Shown: positions 1-8,127 of the stretch, one piece after another | How the letters are laid out: the number at the start of each line of letters is the position of its first letter | How positions within the stretch are numbered: the first letter of the stretch is position 1 | Assembly (NCBI RefSeq): GCF_030142075.1 | Contig: NZ_CP126241.1 | Coordinates: forward strand, 1,054,001 to 1,118,000 | Direction of reading: 5' to 3' | DNA from: Arthrobacter sp. zg-Y20 | GTDB lineage: Bacteria; Actinomycetota; Actinomycetes; Actinomycetales; Micrococcaceae | Length of the DNA: 64,000 nucleotides | The notes under the pieces: generated by a model | Seen by the model: only the letters and a program-made list of their open reading frames with translations | Database searches by the model: none | Told to the model about the DNA's origin: nothing | Translations under genes and position numbers: made by a program

Positions 1-99
1 GGTTTCGAGCAGGACTACGAGCTGCTGGATGATCCCGCAGCCCCGCGCGAAGATCCGGCGCCCCGGACCGGGGCTATCAGGCCTCCAACCGCTTCGTAA
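1..99 (+). CDS. C-terminal fragment of an unidentified protein, possibly LCP family
   Basis: An open frame runs in from the left edge and ends at TAA 97-99, giving about 32 residues rich in Asp, Pro and Arg. No domain can be recognised in so short a tail. Its stop lies inside the 3' end of the convergent TIGR03089 gene (23-base overlap). In many actinobacteria the neighbour of TIGR03089 is a LytR-CpsA-Psr wall-polymer transferase, so that identity is inferred from gene order only. Confidence 0.45.
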   Translation, partial: GFEQDYELLDDPAAPREDPAPRTGAIRPPTAS

Positions 100-805
100 C
101 CCGCTCCGAGGCCAGGACCTTCTCGCCCGGATCAACGCCTTCGCCGGTGAGGACCAGCGCGCCGCCGGAAGCCCAGGTCTGCAGGGCGGCCTCAAGCACC
201 AGCGGGAGGTCCGCGGAGGCTGCCAGAAGGACGCCGGGTGTTCCGGCGGGTTCGCCGCCGGCAGGCAGTGCACTGTAGGGGACCGTTCCCTGCAGCAGGG
301 CTGCCGACGTGCCGCCGTGGACCTCCAGTGCAGGCACTGAGGCGTCCGGCGCCGGCCCCTCGATGTAGGTATCAGCATACGAACGTACCTCCGCGGCATA
401 GTCGACGACGCCGGGGGCCAGGTCTGCCGGGTAGGCCAGGTCAAGGGCGCCCAGCGCCACCGCCACCACGGTCCCCGGGCCCGTGGACTGCGCCGAGGCG
501 GTAACCGTGACATCAGCTGCCGCGGAGCTGCCCTCGGGATCCCACACCACCGTGCAGCCGGTCTGCCAGCCGGCCAGGACCCAGACCAGGGTCTTCCAAT
601 GAACGGGCAAATCGAGCCGCAGCCTCAGCCCGGGTTCGGCGTCGAGTTCGTCCACGAGGAAGTTGGCGGTCTTGGCAACCCAGTTGTCCAGCACCTTCCC
701 CGACAGCTCGATCCGTTCCCCTCCGCGGCCGTACCAAATCAGGGCGGGGGAAGTGGCCTGCTGCGTGCGCAGGCCCGAAAGCAGGGCGGATGCCGGCGTG
801 CTCAT
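77..805 (-). CDS. TIGR03089 family protein
   Basis: A 242-residue protein of the actinobacterial TIGR03089 family, which resembles a fragment of the AMP-binding (acyl-adenylate) fold but lacks the usual adenylation P-loop. The biochemical role is unknown. The start is placed at ATG 805, about 9 bases after a GAAAGAGAG ribosome site; an in-frame TTG lies two codons upstream at 811 but is too close to that site. Low-complexity Ala, Gly and Pro content is normal for the genome. It points away from whiB2, leaving a shared intergenic region of about 330 bases. Confidence 0.85.
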   Translation of the reverse strand: MSTPASALLSGLRTQQATSPALIWYGRGGERIELSGKVLDNWVAKTANFLVDELDAEPGLRLRLDLPVHWKTLVWVLAGWQTGCTVVWDPEGSSAAADVTVTASAQSTGPGTVVAVALGALDLAYPADLAPGVVDYAAEVRSYADTYIEGPAPDASVPALEVHGGTSAALLQGTVPYSALPAGGEPAGTPGVLLAASADLPLVLEAALQTWASGGALVLTGEGVDPGEKVLASERVTKRLEA

Positions 806-1006
806 TATCAAGTGCTCTCTTTCGTAGGTCCTGCCGATCCGTGCGGTGCGGACCGGCTCCGGTGCGGTACCGGCGGGTGGCGCGGGAAATTCATTCCCAC
901 TGCCGCAGCGCTTCTGTAAAGTGCGACGCGCCCGGAAAATGGAGCAGATCCCGGGCGTGGCGTTCCTCGCATCCGCTCAATGAACTCTATAAGATGCCTG
1001 AACAGC

Positions 1007-1035
1007 TTGACGGAGTCGTATTACACGCGTGTAAT
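1007..1035 (+). promoter_or_regulatory. whiB2 promoter, sigma-A type
   Basis: TTGACG (1007-1012), a 17-base spacer and TGTAAT (1030-1035) form a near-consensus vegetative promoter, with transcription expected to start near 1042. The -10 box is the right half of a perfect palindrome, so a protein bound there would block the promoter. Confidence 0.75.
1020..1035. promoter_or_regulatory. Perfect 16-bp palindrome overlapping the whiB2 -10 box (candidate operator)
   Basis: ATTACACGCGTGTAAT reads identically on both strands and covers the whole -10 hexamer. AT-rich ends around a CG core fit a homodimer binding site. The cognate regulator is not identifiable from this window. Confidence 0.65.
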
Positions 1036-1136
1036 TAGGTATCGGATTTGTTCCAGCCACATGGAGGACCCGCAGGCCCAGTGCCTGCGGCTCCACCACA
1101 CAGCCGCCGCTGGGGCAGTAACACCGGGAGGACTCC

Positions 1137-1676
1137 ATGGGGCAAGCAGAAGAATCGCAGGACAGTACCGTCATTGCTGAGCAGGCCACCGCCAGCTACG
1201 GTTCACGGGGCGTCCCCGTTGACTGGTACGTGGATCCCGCTGATCCGGCTGCTGCCGAGCGGTACCGGCGGGATACTGCCGGTTCGATTGAGGACCAGGC
1301 CACTGCCTTCCTCGCTGCCCACCAGGCGCTGGCTGAAGCCCCGGAGGAAGAGGAAACCGTCCTCGACCCGCCGGTCTCATTGTTCCCCGCGGCACCTGAA
1401 ACCCGGCCCGTCTGGATCGGGCTTCCCGGCCTCGGCCAAGACTACGCGGACGAGGGCGAGCTTGGCTGGCAGGCGGACGCACTGTGCGCCCAGACCGATC
1501 CAGAGGCGTTCTTCCCCGAAAAGGGCGGGTCCACCCGCGACGCGAAGAAGGTCTGCGCCGCATGCAATGTCCGGTCACAGTGCCTGGAATACGCACTGGC
1601 CAACGATGAGCGGTTCGGCATCTGGGGCGGTCTGTCCGAGCGTGAACGCCGCCGGCTTCGGAAGCAGGCAGTCTAA
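1137..1676 (+). CDS. whiB2: WhiB-family iron-sulfur regulator (WhiB2/WhmD-like)
   Basis: A 179-residue protein whose last 85 residues are a complete Wbl domain: Cys in ALCAQTDPEAFFP, then the CAAC pair, a further Cys in QCLEYA, a GIWGG turn and a basic RERRRLRK tail that binds DNA. The four Cys would hold a redox-sensitive [4Fe-4S] cluster. WhiB2 orthologues control septation and cell division. The N-terminal extension of about 90 acidic residues makes it longer than typical Wbl proteins of 80-130 residues. The ATG follows GGGAGGACTCC, an excellent ribosome site. The gene precedes the giant glycosyltransferase, as in related actinobacteria. Confidence 0.93.
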   Translation: MGQAEESQDSTVIAEQATASYGSRGVPVDWYVDPADPAAAERYRRDTAGSIEDQATAFLAAHQALAEAPEEEETVLDPPVSLFPAAPETRPVWIGLPGLGQDYADEGELGWQADALCAQTDPEAFFPEKGGSTRDAKKVCAACNVRSQCLEYALANDERFGIWGGLSERERRRLRKQAV

Positions 1677-1705
1677 TTCTTTCGCACGTCCATGTTTGTG
1701 CTGTT

Positions 1706-4700
1706 GTGGTTTCGCACAACGGCGCCCGGTTCCTTCCCGAGACACTATCCGCACTGACGGCACAGAGCAGGCCGGCAGATTTCTGCATCGGCGTTGACGC
1801 CGGCTCCACCGATGCAAGCGCTTCCCTGCTGCAGCTGGGCCTCCCCGTGGGCAGCCCAGTCATCGCCGCTCCCGCGCGCGGCGGGTTCGGCGCCGCGGTG
1901 AAAGCAGGGCTGGCCGAGCTCCCCAAGCGGGGCGGGGCCGACCGTGATCCGGCCAGTGAATGGATCTGGCTGCTCCACGATGATTCAGCACCCGCCCCCG
2001 GGGCGCTGGAGGAACTGCTCCTGGCCGTGGAGCGGGCGCCGTCGGTCACAATTGCGGGCGCCAAGCAGGTGCATTGGGATAACGAACGCCGCCTCATGGA
2101 CGTGGGGATCAGCGTCAACCGCTGGGCCGAACGGCTCACCTTGATCGACGCCGACGAACTGGACCAGGGCCAATACGATTCGCGCAGCGATATCTTTGCC
2201 GTTAACTCGGCCGGTATGCTCATCCGCCGGGACGCCTGGGACCAACTGGGCGGATTCGACCCTGCCCTGCCCGGCAGCGGCGATGACATTGACCTTTGCT
2301 GGCGGAACAGGCTGGCCGGAAACCGCGTGGTGGTGGTTCCCGCCGCCGGAGTCCGCCATGCCGGCGACCGCCCCAACCCGGCGGCATCGGAAGCTGCCGC
2401 GCGCAGGGCCGAGATCTTCCTCCGGCTCAAGCACGCGCCGCTGTGGCAGGTGCCCTTCCTCGCCGTGGGGGCTGTCCTTGGCGGCATTGGCCGGTTCTTC
2501 CTGGGCATGCTGGCCAAGGATCCCGGATACGCCGCGGCGTCGCTGGTCACAAGCGTTGCCGCCGTCTGCCGCCCCTTGGATCTTTACCGTTCCCGCCGGC
2601 GTGCAGCCTCAACGAGGACACGCCCCCGCAACGCCGTGAACGCCCTGCGCAGCACCGGCAGGGAAGTGCGCGAACACCGCCGGACCCTGACCGAGGCACA
2701 TACCGGTCCAAACGGTCCAGGCGGGGAAGAATACGTCCCCTCCGGTGACGCCAGTGATGACTTTGCCGCCCTTGAAGGATCCGGCCGCAGCTGGGTCGGC
2801 CTCGGCGCTCTGGCCGGGGCCCTGCTGCTGGCCGCAGCTTCCCTCACGGGCCTGCACCGCCTGATTGGCGTACCAGCTGCTTCCGGCGGCGCCCTCCTGC
2901 CCTTGGGCCCGGGGGTGGCTGGAATATGGGATGCGGCCACCGGATGGTGGGCACAGGCGGGCTCCGGTTACCCCGCCCACGGAGATCCTTTCGGGTTTGT
3001 GCTGTCCCTGCTGGCCATGGCCGGATTCGGCAACGGGAACACCGCCGTGCTCGTCCTGCTGATGCTCGCCCTGCCCCTGGCCGGGCTGAGTGCCTGGTTC
3101 GCGGCAGGGGTCTTTACTCAACATCGCGGCCTGCGGTTCTGGGCAGCTGTCTTCTGGGCCGCCGTACCCGCGTTCCAAACGGCCCTGGGCAGCGGACGGC
3201 TGGGCAGCATGATCGCCCACATCCTGCTTCCACTCACGGTCCTCGCCATTGCGCGTGCGGTGGGTGCCGGCAAGCCGGCGCCTGGCGCCGGCGCCGGGCG
3301 GGCAGCGTCCTGGACGGCAGCTGCCGCCGCCGGGCTGCTCCTGGCGGTCCTTACCGCAGCTGCGCCGATTCTCTTTGTCCTTGCGGTGGCCGCGGTCCTG
3401 ATCCTGACGCTTGCCCTGCGCCGCCGTGCCCGGACCCTCTGGTGGTCCCTGCTCCCGCCTGCCGCGCTCCTGCTGCCGCAGGTACTGTCCGCCGCACCGG
3501 ACCATCTGCGCGCTGTCCTGGCGGACCCCGGAGTCCCGCTGGCCTTTGACCGTTCCGAACCGTGGCAGCAGCTGCTGGGTTACCCCGTGGCGTTTACCGT
3601 TGACGGCACCCTTTCCGGCCTGCTCCCGCAGGGTCCGTGGAACCTGGTCCTGGCACTGCTGATCGGCGCGCCCGTGGTGGTGCTGGCCGCTCTCGGACTG
3701 TTCCGGACGAGGACGGCCCGGCTCGCCCGGCTGGCCTGGATCCTGGCTGTCACCTCACTGGCGGTTAACGCCGCGGCGTCCTACTTGGGTACGGCCGCCA
3801 CTGCTGATTCCGTGGTCACCGCGTTCGCCGGCCCCCTGGTTTCAGCGACCGTGCTGCTGCTCCTGGGCGCCGCGCTGGCCTGCGCCGCGGATGTGCTGCC
3901 CGGTAGCCCCGCGCCGGTGCACGCGCGCCGGCCGCCGCGCAGCAGGCGTTCCCTTGCCGTGGTCCTCGGGCTTGTCCTGGCCGCCGGACCCGCCGCCAGC
4001 CTTGCCCTGTGGGCGGTCCCGCAGTTCACCGGCAATGGATTCCCCGGCACCGCCGCCAACGGCGGTCCAAACGACGCCGGCATCCTGCCGGGACTGGAAA
4101 CCGCCGTGCAGGGCGCCCCCGCACGAACCCTCCCAGCCACGGCAGCCGATGCCGGCTACGGAGACGCCCAGTCCCGCAGCCTGGTCCTGCACGCCGACGC
4201 CGACGGGAATGTCACCGCCGTCCTTATGCGCGGCGGAGGCACCACACTGGAACAGCTCTCCACCGTTTCTGCCGCCCGCGGACTGGAAGGCGTTCCCGGC
4301 ACGCCGGGCGCCGACGATCCGGCCACCGCGGACCTGCGCCGGGCCGTTGCGGTAATCACCGCCGGCACGGGAGTTGATCCGCGGGCTGAACTTGCCCGGC
4401 TCGGCGTGGCATTCGTGGTCCTGCAGGAGTCCGATACCGCAGCTGAGCTGCTGGCCGGCCGGATGGATTCCGTGCCCGGCCTGGCCGCCGTCGGCCAGAC
4501 CGGCGCGGGCTGGCTGTGGCGCGTGACCGAGCCGCTCAACGATGCCGGGACCGAAACACAGTCGGGGCTGGGTGCGCGGGTGCGGATCCTGAACGCCGAC
4601 GGCAGCACGGCAGCAGCTGTGCCCTCACATACTGAAGAGGTGCGCACCACCCTCGAGGCCGGTGTGCAGGGGCGCACACTTGTCCTGGCCGAACGCGCCG

Positions 4701-5116
4701 ATGACGGCTGGCAGGCCACCCTGGACGGCCGTCCACTTGCGGCAACGGAGGGGGGCTGGGAACAGGCTTTTGAACTTCCGGCCGACGGCGGGGAACTGGT
4801 TGTTGCCTACCGCTCGCCCTGGGAGCCCTGGGTCGAGGCCTTGCAGGTGCTGGTCATTGGCCTGACCGTGCTGCTGGCACTGCCTACTCCGGGTGCCGGC
4901 AGGACAATCCGGCTGCCGGGCAAACGCCACGCGGGTGCCGATGCTGCGGACAGCACCGCCGCGGGCAGCAGCGAAACGGATGCCGCCGGACCGGACGGGC
5001 CGGCCGCGGCCGCCCCCGCTGAAGTTCCGGCGCAGGACGGCGCTTCGCCTTCCCCTGTCCGCACCGGTGCCGGCAGCGGGCCCGAAAACCGGACCCGGGA
5101 GGGGAACCAGCCATGA
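1706..5116 (+). CDS. Giant membrane family-2 glycosyltransferase
   Basis: About 1136 residues. Residues 1-260 are a GT-A family-2 domain with the nucleotide-sugar HDDS motif (residues 91-94) and an acceptor-side GSGDDIDLCWR motif (191-200). Many hydrophobic segments follow between about residues 240 and 740, then an extracytoplasmic region, one more membrane span near residue 1050 and a disordered Ala/Pro tail. It probably adds sugars to an envelope polymer at the membrane. The listed GTG at 1706 falls inside the first beta strand (AVVVSHNG), so translation probably starts upstream; the only in-frame candidate before a stop is ATT 1676, which overlaps the whiB2 stop codon. The 3' end overlaps the next ATG by 4 bases (ATGA), so the two are coupled. 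Confidence 0.9.
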   Translation: MVSHNGARFLPETLSALTAQSRPADFCIGVDAGSTDASASLLQLGLPVGSPVIAAPARGGFGAAVKAGLAELPKRGGADRDPASEWIWLLHDDSAPAPGALEELLLAVERAPSVTIAGAKQVHWDNERRLMDVGISVNRWAERLTLIDADELDQGQYDSRSDIFAVNSAGMLIRRDAWDQLGGFDPALPGSGDDIDLCWRNRLAGNRVVVVPAAGVRHAGDRPNPAASEAAARRAEIFLRLKHAPLWQVPFLAVGAVLGGIGRFFLGMLAKDPGYAAASLVTSVAAVCRPLDLYRSRRRAASTRTRPRNAVNALRSTGREVREHRRTLTEAHTGPNGPGGEEYVPSGDASDDFAALEGSGRSWVGLGALAGALLLAAASLTGLHRLIGVPAASGGALLPLGPGVAGIWDAATGWWAQAGSGYPAHGDPFGFVLSLLAMAGFGNGNTAVLVLLMLALPLAGLSAWFAAGVFTQHRGLRFWAAVFWAAVPAFQTALGSGRLGSMIAHILLPLTVLAIARAVGAGKPAPGAGAGRAASWTAAAAAGLLLAVLTAAAPILFVLAVAAVLILTLALRRRARTLWWSLLPPAALLLPQVLSAAPDHLRAVLADPGVPLAFDRSEPWQQLLGYPVAFTVDGTLSGLLPQGPWNLVLALLIGAPVVVLAALGLFRTRTARLARLAWILAVTSLAVNAAASYLGTAATADSVVTAFAGPLVSATVLLLLGAALACAADVLPGSPAPVHARRPPRSRRSLAVVLGLVLAAGPAASLALWAVPQFTGNGFPGTAANGGPNDAGILPGLETAVQGAPARTLPATAADAGYGDAQSRSLVLHADADGNVTAVLMRGGGTTLEQLSTVSAARGLEGVPGTPGADDPATADLRRAVAVITAGTGVDPRAELARLGVAFVVLQESDTAAELLAGRMDSVPGLAAVGQTGAGWLWRVTEPLNDAGTETQSGLGARVRILNADGSTAAAVPSHTEEVRTTLEAGVQGRTLVLAERADDGWQATLDGRPLAATEGGWEQAFELPADGGELVVAYRSPWEPWVEALQVLVIGLTVLLALPTPGAGRTIRLPGKRHAGADAADSTAAGSSETDAAGPDGPAAAAPAEVPAQDGASPSPVRTGAGSGPENRTREGNQP

Positions 5117-6750
5117 GCGAAACGAAGTCCAGCCCTGAAGGCCAGCCCACCGCACGCGATCAGACCGTGAAGGAACGGCGGCGGAAGACCGCTCCCGCGC
5201 GGCCTTCCCGGGCACGGGCAGCGGGCCGCTGGTCCGGCGGAGTCCTGCTGCTGGCCTGTGCCGGAGCGTTTGTGGCCGGTTCCAGCCTGGCCGGTACCGG
5301 TACAGCCGGCCGCGCCGTGGACGTACCGTACGCGGAGGTGCCGGCCGGGCCGCTGACCGGGGTATGCCCGGAACCCCTGCGGCTGCTCTCGGGCAACGTG
5401 GCCGGCACCGATGCCGAATTCAGTGCCGAGTCCTCGTCCGCACGCAGCGTGGTTAACGCCGTCGTCCTTCCGGCAGCAGGCAACCCGCTGCCCGCCGCGT
5501 CTTTGGCGTCCGTCAAGGACGGCTCCGTACTGCTGCGCATGGGCGGAGGAACTCAGGTGCCGCTGGCCGGCACCCGGACTGCCGGCGTCGCCCGGGACCA
5601 GCAGGTCTCGGCGGCAACCGTACTCAGCGCCGATCCCAAGGGAGCCCTGCAGCCGACCGCCGGGGCAGCCATGACTTATGCCGCCACCGACGGCGACCTG
5701 TCCGGCCTGGCCGCCGCCAACTGCCAGCCACCGGCCAACGACCAGTGGCTGGTGGGTGCCCGGACAACTGTGGGGGCAACCGCCGTGCTGCAGCTGACCA
5801 ACGCCTCGCAGACGGCCGCGGCGGTGGACCTGGAACTTTACGGTCCGGCGGGTCCGCTGGACGGGCCCGGGACGCGCGGCATTTCCGTTGCTCCCGGGCA
5901 GACCCGTTCGGTGGTCCTGGCCGGGCTGGCCGCGAACCAGGAGGCGCTGGCGGTCCGGGTCCGCAGCTCCGGCGGGCCTGTCTCGGCAGTGATCTCGCAG
6001 AGCCTGCTGCGCGGCCTGACCCCGGGCGGGGTGGAACTGATCCAGCCGACAACGGCGCCGCGGCCCAACCAGGTGGTCGGCGGCGTCTTCATCCAAAACC
6101 CGGAGGCAACCCGAAAGCTCGCAGCCGTCGACGGGTACGCGTCCGTGACTCCCTCCCTGCAGGTGGCCGTGCCAGGGGCAACAGACGCCGTGGTCAACGT
6201 GCGCGTTTTCTCAGCGGCCGGCGAAGTGAACCTTGAAGGCGGGGGCAGTTACAACGCCGCAGCCGGGACGGTGACCAAGCTGCCGTTGGATTCGCTGCCC
6301 GAGGGAACCTACACGCTGGACATTTCCTCCGACGTTTCCGTGGTGGCGGCCGCCGTCGTCACCCGCGGCACCGATGCCGGTGCAGGCACCGACCTGGCCG
6401 TGGCCAGTGCAGGGGAGCGGGTCGGCAGCGAGCACCTGGCCGTGCTGGCCTCGGCCAACACGGTTCTGTCCTTCGCTGCCCCCGCGGGAGCCGCGGAGCT
6501 CAGCCTCGCCGCCGTATCGGCGGACGGGTCGCTGCAGGCGGAAAAGATCCTGCCGTTGTCCGCAGGGTCCACCACGGCGGTCCTTCCGGCCGATCTGGGC
6601 ACCTCGCCCGTCGCGGTCCTGGTCCGCGCCACCGGCGCACCGGTATACGGAGCGCAGGTGGTGACCGAAGGGGACAGGGGCCTCAGCGTGCTGGTCCTGC
6701 CCAAGGGCAATGCAGGCGCAAACAGGGTCCAGGTGGGCGTGGGGAACTAA
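5113..6750 (+). CDS. DUF5719 family secreted/membrane-anchored protein
   Basis: A 545-residue protein with a charged Arg/Lys N-terminus followed by a single hydrophobic segment near residues 36-58, consistent with a signal anchor. The rest is a beta-rich Ala/Gly/Val extracytoplasmic region of the DUF5719 type, with no catalytic motif visible. It is translationally coupled to the giant glycosyltransferase through an ATGA overlap, so the two probably act together in envelope-polymer assembly. This gene pair downstream of whiB2 is conserved in actinobacteria; the molecular role is unknown. Confidence 0.85.
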   Translation: MSETKSSPEGQPTARDQTVKERRRKTAPARPSRARAAGRWSGGVLLLACAGAFVAGSSLAGTGTAGRAVDVPYAEVPAGPLTGVCPEPLRLLSGNVAGTDAEFSAESSSARSVVNAVVLPAAGNPLPAASLASVKDGSVLLRMGGGTQVPLAGTRTAGVARDQQVSAATVLSADPKGALQPTAGAAMTYAATDGDLSGLAAANCQPPANDQWLVGARTTVGATAVLQLTNASQTAAAVDLELYGPAGPLDGPGTRGISVAPGQTRSVVLAGLAANQEALAVRVRSSGGPVSAVISQSLLRGLTPGGVELIQPTTAPRPNQVVGGVFIQNPEATRKLAAVDGYASVTPSLQVAVPGATDAVVNVRVFSAAGEVNLEGGGSYNAAAGTVTKLPLDSLPEGTYTLDISSDVSVVAAAVVTRGTDAGAGTDLAVASAGERVGSEHLAVLASANTVLSFAAPAGAAELSLAAVSADGSLQAEKILPLSAGSTTAVLPADLGTSPVAVLVRATGAPVYGAQVVTEGDRGLSVLVLPKGNAGANRVQVGVGN

Positions 6751-6760
6751 TCCGGCCGGG

Positions 6761-7273
6761 CTACAGCGGACGGAACCTGCCGTAGGCCGGATCCACGGTT
6801 TCCGGGTCCATGCCCATCAGCCCGGCAAGCTGTTCCACGATCACGTCATGGACCAGTTCGCTGACCGGAACCAGTCCCCGGGCCGAGGTTTCCACGGCGT
6901 GCCGGTAAATGGTGATGACCGCCGGGCGGCCGGGCGCGGACGCGGTGGCCGCGCCCAGCGGGATGGGTCCGCCCTCGCGGGCCAGATCCTCCAGCCGGGG
7001 AGGGATTTCCGTAACCACGAACTGGTAGCTCTGGATCCGCTCGCCCCACAGCCGTTCCAGGCGCTGTGCGGATTCCAGGACCCACTCGTCGAACCGCTCG
7101 GAGCGGGTACGTGCTCCGGCCAGATGCGGCGGAATCAGGTCCCCGCGCAGCCCGCGGCCGTGCCGGTTGCGGCGGCGCTGCCGGAAGGAGCGGACCCAGT
7201 AGCCGGACGAGGACACAGCAGCCGAACCCGACTCATCATCGAGGCTCACCCGCAGCGAAGATCCCATGGACAT
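6761..7273 (-). CDS. Metallopeptidase-family (zincin-like) protein with degenerate active site
   Basis: A 170-residue protein corresponding by position and sequence to the conserved actinobacterial metallopeptidase next to DUF3499. The N-terminal 50 residues are very basic (RQRRRNRHGR). The helix that should carry HExxH reads VHDVIVEQLAGLMG: His and Glu occur but not in HExxH spacing, so zinc peptidase activity is doubtful. The ATG at 7273 has no ribosome site but lies 6 bases after a TAGAGT -10 element, so the mRNA is probably leaderless. Confidence 0.8.
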   Translation of the reverse strand: MSMGSSLRVSLDDESGSAAVSSSGYWVRSFRQRRRNRHGRGLRGDLIPPHLAGARTRSERFDEWVLESAQRLERLWGERIQSYQFVVTEIPPRLEDLAREGGPIPLGAATASAPGRPAVITIYRHAVETSARGLVPVSELVHDVIVEQLAGLMGMDPETVDPAYGRFRPL

Positions 7274-7279
7274 GTAAGA

Positions 7280-7285
7280 ACTCTA
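7280..7285 (-). promoter_or_regulatory. -10 element (TAGAGT) of a leaderless promoter for the 6761-7273 gene
   Basis: TAGAGT on the minus strand matches TAnnnT and is 6 bases from the ATG at 7273, which puts the start codon at the 5' end of the transcript. Confidence 0.55.
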
Positions 7286-7408
7286 ACCGCTGCCCCCGGG
7301 TGCCGGGACCCCGTCGCCGGGGGCAATAACAGCGGGCATCCGGCCGCCGGCTGCTCCCCGGCCCCGTAGGGGCCCGGCGCGCCTGCACCGTCGTCGCCGG
7401 GGAGCGGG

Positions 7409-7414
7409 TAAAGT
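7409..7414 (+). promoter_or_regulatory. -10 element (TAAAGT) ahead of the DUF3499 gene
   Basis: TAAAGT lies 8 bases before the GTG at 7423; no purine-rich ribosome site fits between them, so a leaderless or nearly leaderless mRNA is likely. Confidence 0.5.
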
Positions 7415-7422
7415 GGTCCTCC

Positions 7423-7812
7423 GTGGAATCCTTACGTCAGTGCTCCAGATCAGCATGCCGCCAGCCGGCGGTTGCAACCCTGACATACGTCTACGCCGAT
7501 TCCACTGCAGTGCTGGGGCCGCTCGCAACGTACGCCGAGCCCCATTGTTACGATTTGTGTGCCGGCCATTCCGCCCGCCTCACCGCCCCCATGGGATGGG
7601 AGCTGGTCCGGCTGAACCTGGACGGACAGTCCCGGACACCGACCAGCGACGAACTGTCGGCCCTTGTGGACGCCGTACGGGAGCGGTTCGCCGAGACCCC
7701 GGCGGAGGACGACGATGAGCCCAAGCGCAGCGGCAAGCATGCGTTGGAGCCGCCCGCTGACGTCCCCGGGTCGCGCCGCGCGCACCTGCGGGTCCTGCGC
7801 GAACAGAACTAG
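7423..7812 (+). CDS. DUF3499 family protein
   Basis: A 129-residue protein with the family signature: an N-terminal CSRSAC Cys pair, the conserved VATLTYVYADSTAVLGPL strand-turn region, then HCYDLCAGHS with two further Cys and His, which together could form a small zinc knuckle. The C-terminal half is acidic and probably disordered. Function is unknown. It is divergent from the metallopeptidase-like gene, an arrangement conserved in actinobacteria (Rv3258c/Rv3259 in mycobacteria). The GTG start is supported by the -10 element directly upstream. Confidence 0.88.
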   Translation: MESLRQCSRSACRQPAVATLTYVYADSTAVLGPLATYAEPHCYDLCAGHSARLTAPMGWELVRLNLDGQSRTPTSDELSALVDAVRERFAETPAEDDDEPKRSGKHALEPPADVPGSRRAHLRVLREQN

Positions 7813-7834
7813 CTCCTGCGCCGGGGCCAGGGGT

Positions 7835-7840
7835 TAGGCT
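7835..7840 (+). promoter_or_regulatory. -10 element (TAGGCT) for the Trm112-ahcY transcript
   Basis: TAGGCT in the gap between DUF3499 and Trm112 matches TAnnnT; transcription should begin near 7847, at the start of the short reading frame described next. Confidence 0.5.
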
Positions 7841-7845
7841 TGGCT

Positions 7846-7890
7846 GTGATGCGCCGCCAGCCGCGGCACCTGACGTGTTCTGACTTGTGA
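7846..7890 (+). CDS. Possible leaderless leader peptide upstream of the Trm112 gene and ahcY
   Basis: A GTG at 7846 followed immediately by ATG 7849 opens a frame of 13-14 codons (MRRQPRHLTCSDL from the ATG) ending at TGA 7888-7890. The predicted transcription start falls on these codons. The TGA is embedded in the GAGGAAG ribosome site of the Trm112 gene, so ribosomes ending the small frame would influence initiation there. A single Cys codon is present. The layout resembles actinobacterial leaderless attenuator peptides, but translation is inferred and could be fortuitous. Confidence 0.35.
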   Translation: MMRRQPRHLTCSDL

Positions 7891-7904
7891 GGAAGTGCCG
7901 TCCC

Positions 7905-8111
7905 ATGGCCACACTATCTGCCGGACTGCTAACGGTCCTGCGTTGCCCCGTTACCGGTTCCCGCCTTGTGCAGGAGGGCGACGAACTGCTCTCCACTGCC
8001 CCTGACACCTCCGGGGCCCGGGTACGCTACCGGCTGGAGGAGGGCATTCCCGTGATGTTGAAGCCGTCCGCCACCGGCGGCACCGGTCCCGTTCCTGCAG
8101 CAACGGATTAG
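7905..8111 (+). CDS. Trm112 family protein
   Basis: A 68-residue protein with the Trm112/YcaR pattern: [15 protein letters not shown] near the N-terminus and [12 protein letters not shown] toward the C-terminus. Eukaryotic members activate methyltransferases; bacterial ones may do the same. Only one of the usual Cys is present, so zinc binding is unlikely. The ATG at 7905 follows GAGGAAG at 9 bases; the in-frame upstream GTG lies within that site and is rejected. It is 16 bases from ahcY and probably co-transcribed, which is notable because AhcY removes the by-product of methyltransferases. Confidence 0.85.
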   Translation: MATLSAGLLTVLRCPVTGSRLVQEGDELLSTAPDTSGARVRYRLEEGIPVMLKPSATGGTGPVPAATD

Positions 8112-8127
8112 GGGAGCGGGCGGAAGC

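Larger units (their letters stand above)
806..1136. other. Divergent intergenic region of the TIGR03089 gene and whiB2
   Basis: This stretch of about 330 bases holds no convincing gene. It contains the whiB2 promoter and a 16-base palindrome (listed separately), and then an untranslated leader of roughly 95 bases that ends in a strong GGGAGG ribosome site in front of whiB2. Confidence 0.7.

Noticed and set aside
1171-2550. Minus-strand open frame of 459 codons spanning whiB2 and the giant glycosyltransferase
   Set aside because: It crosses two confident genes and a gene boundary, and its Ser/Arg/Pro-rich translation resembles no family.
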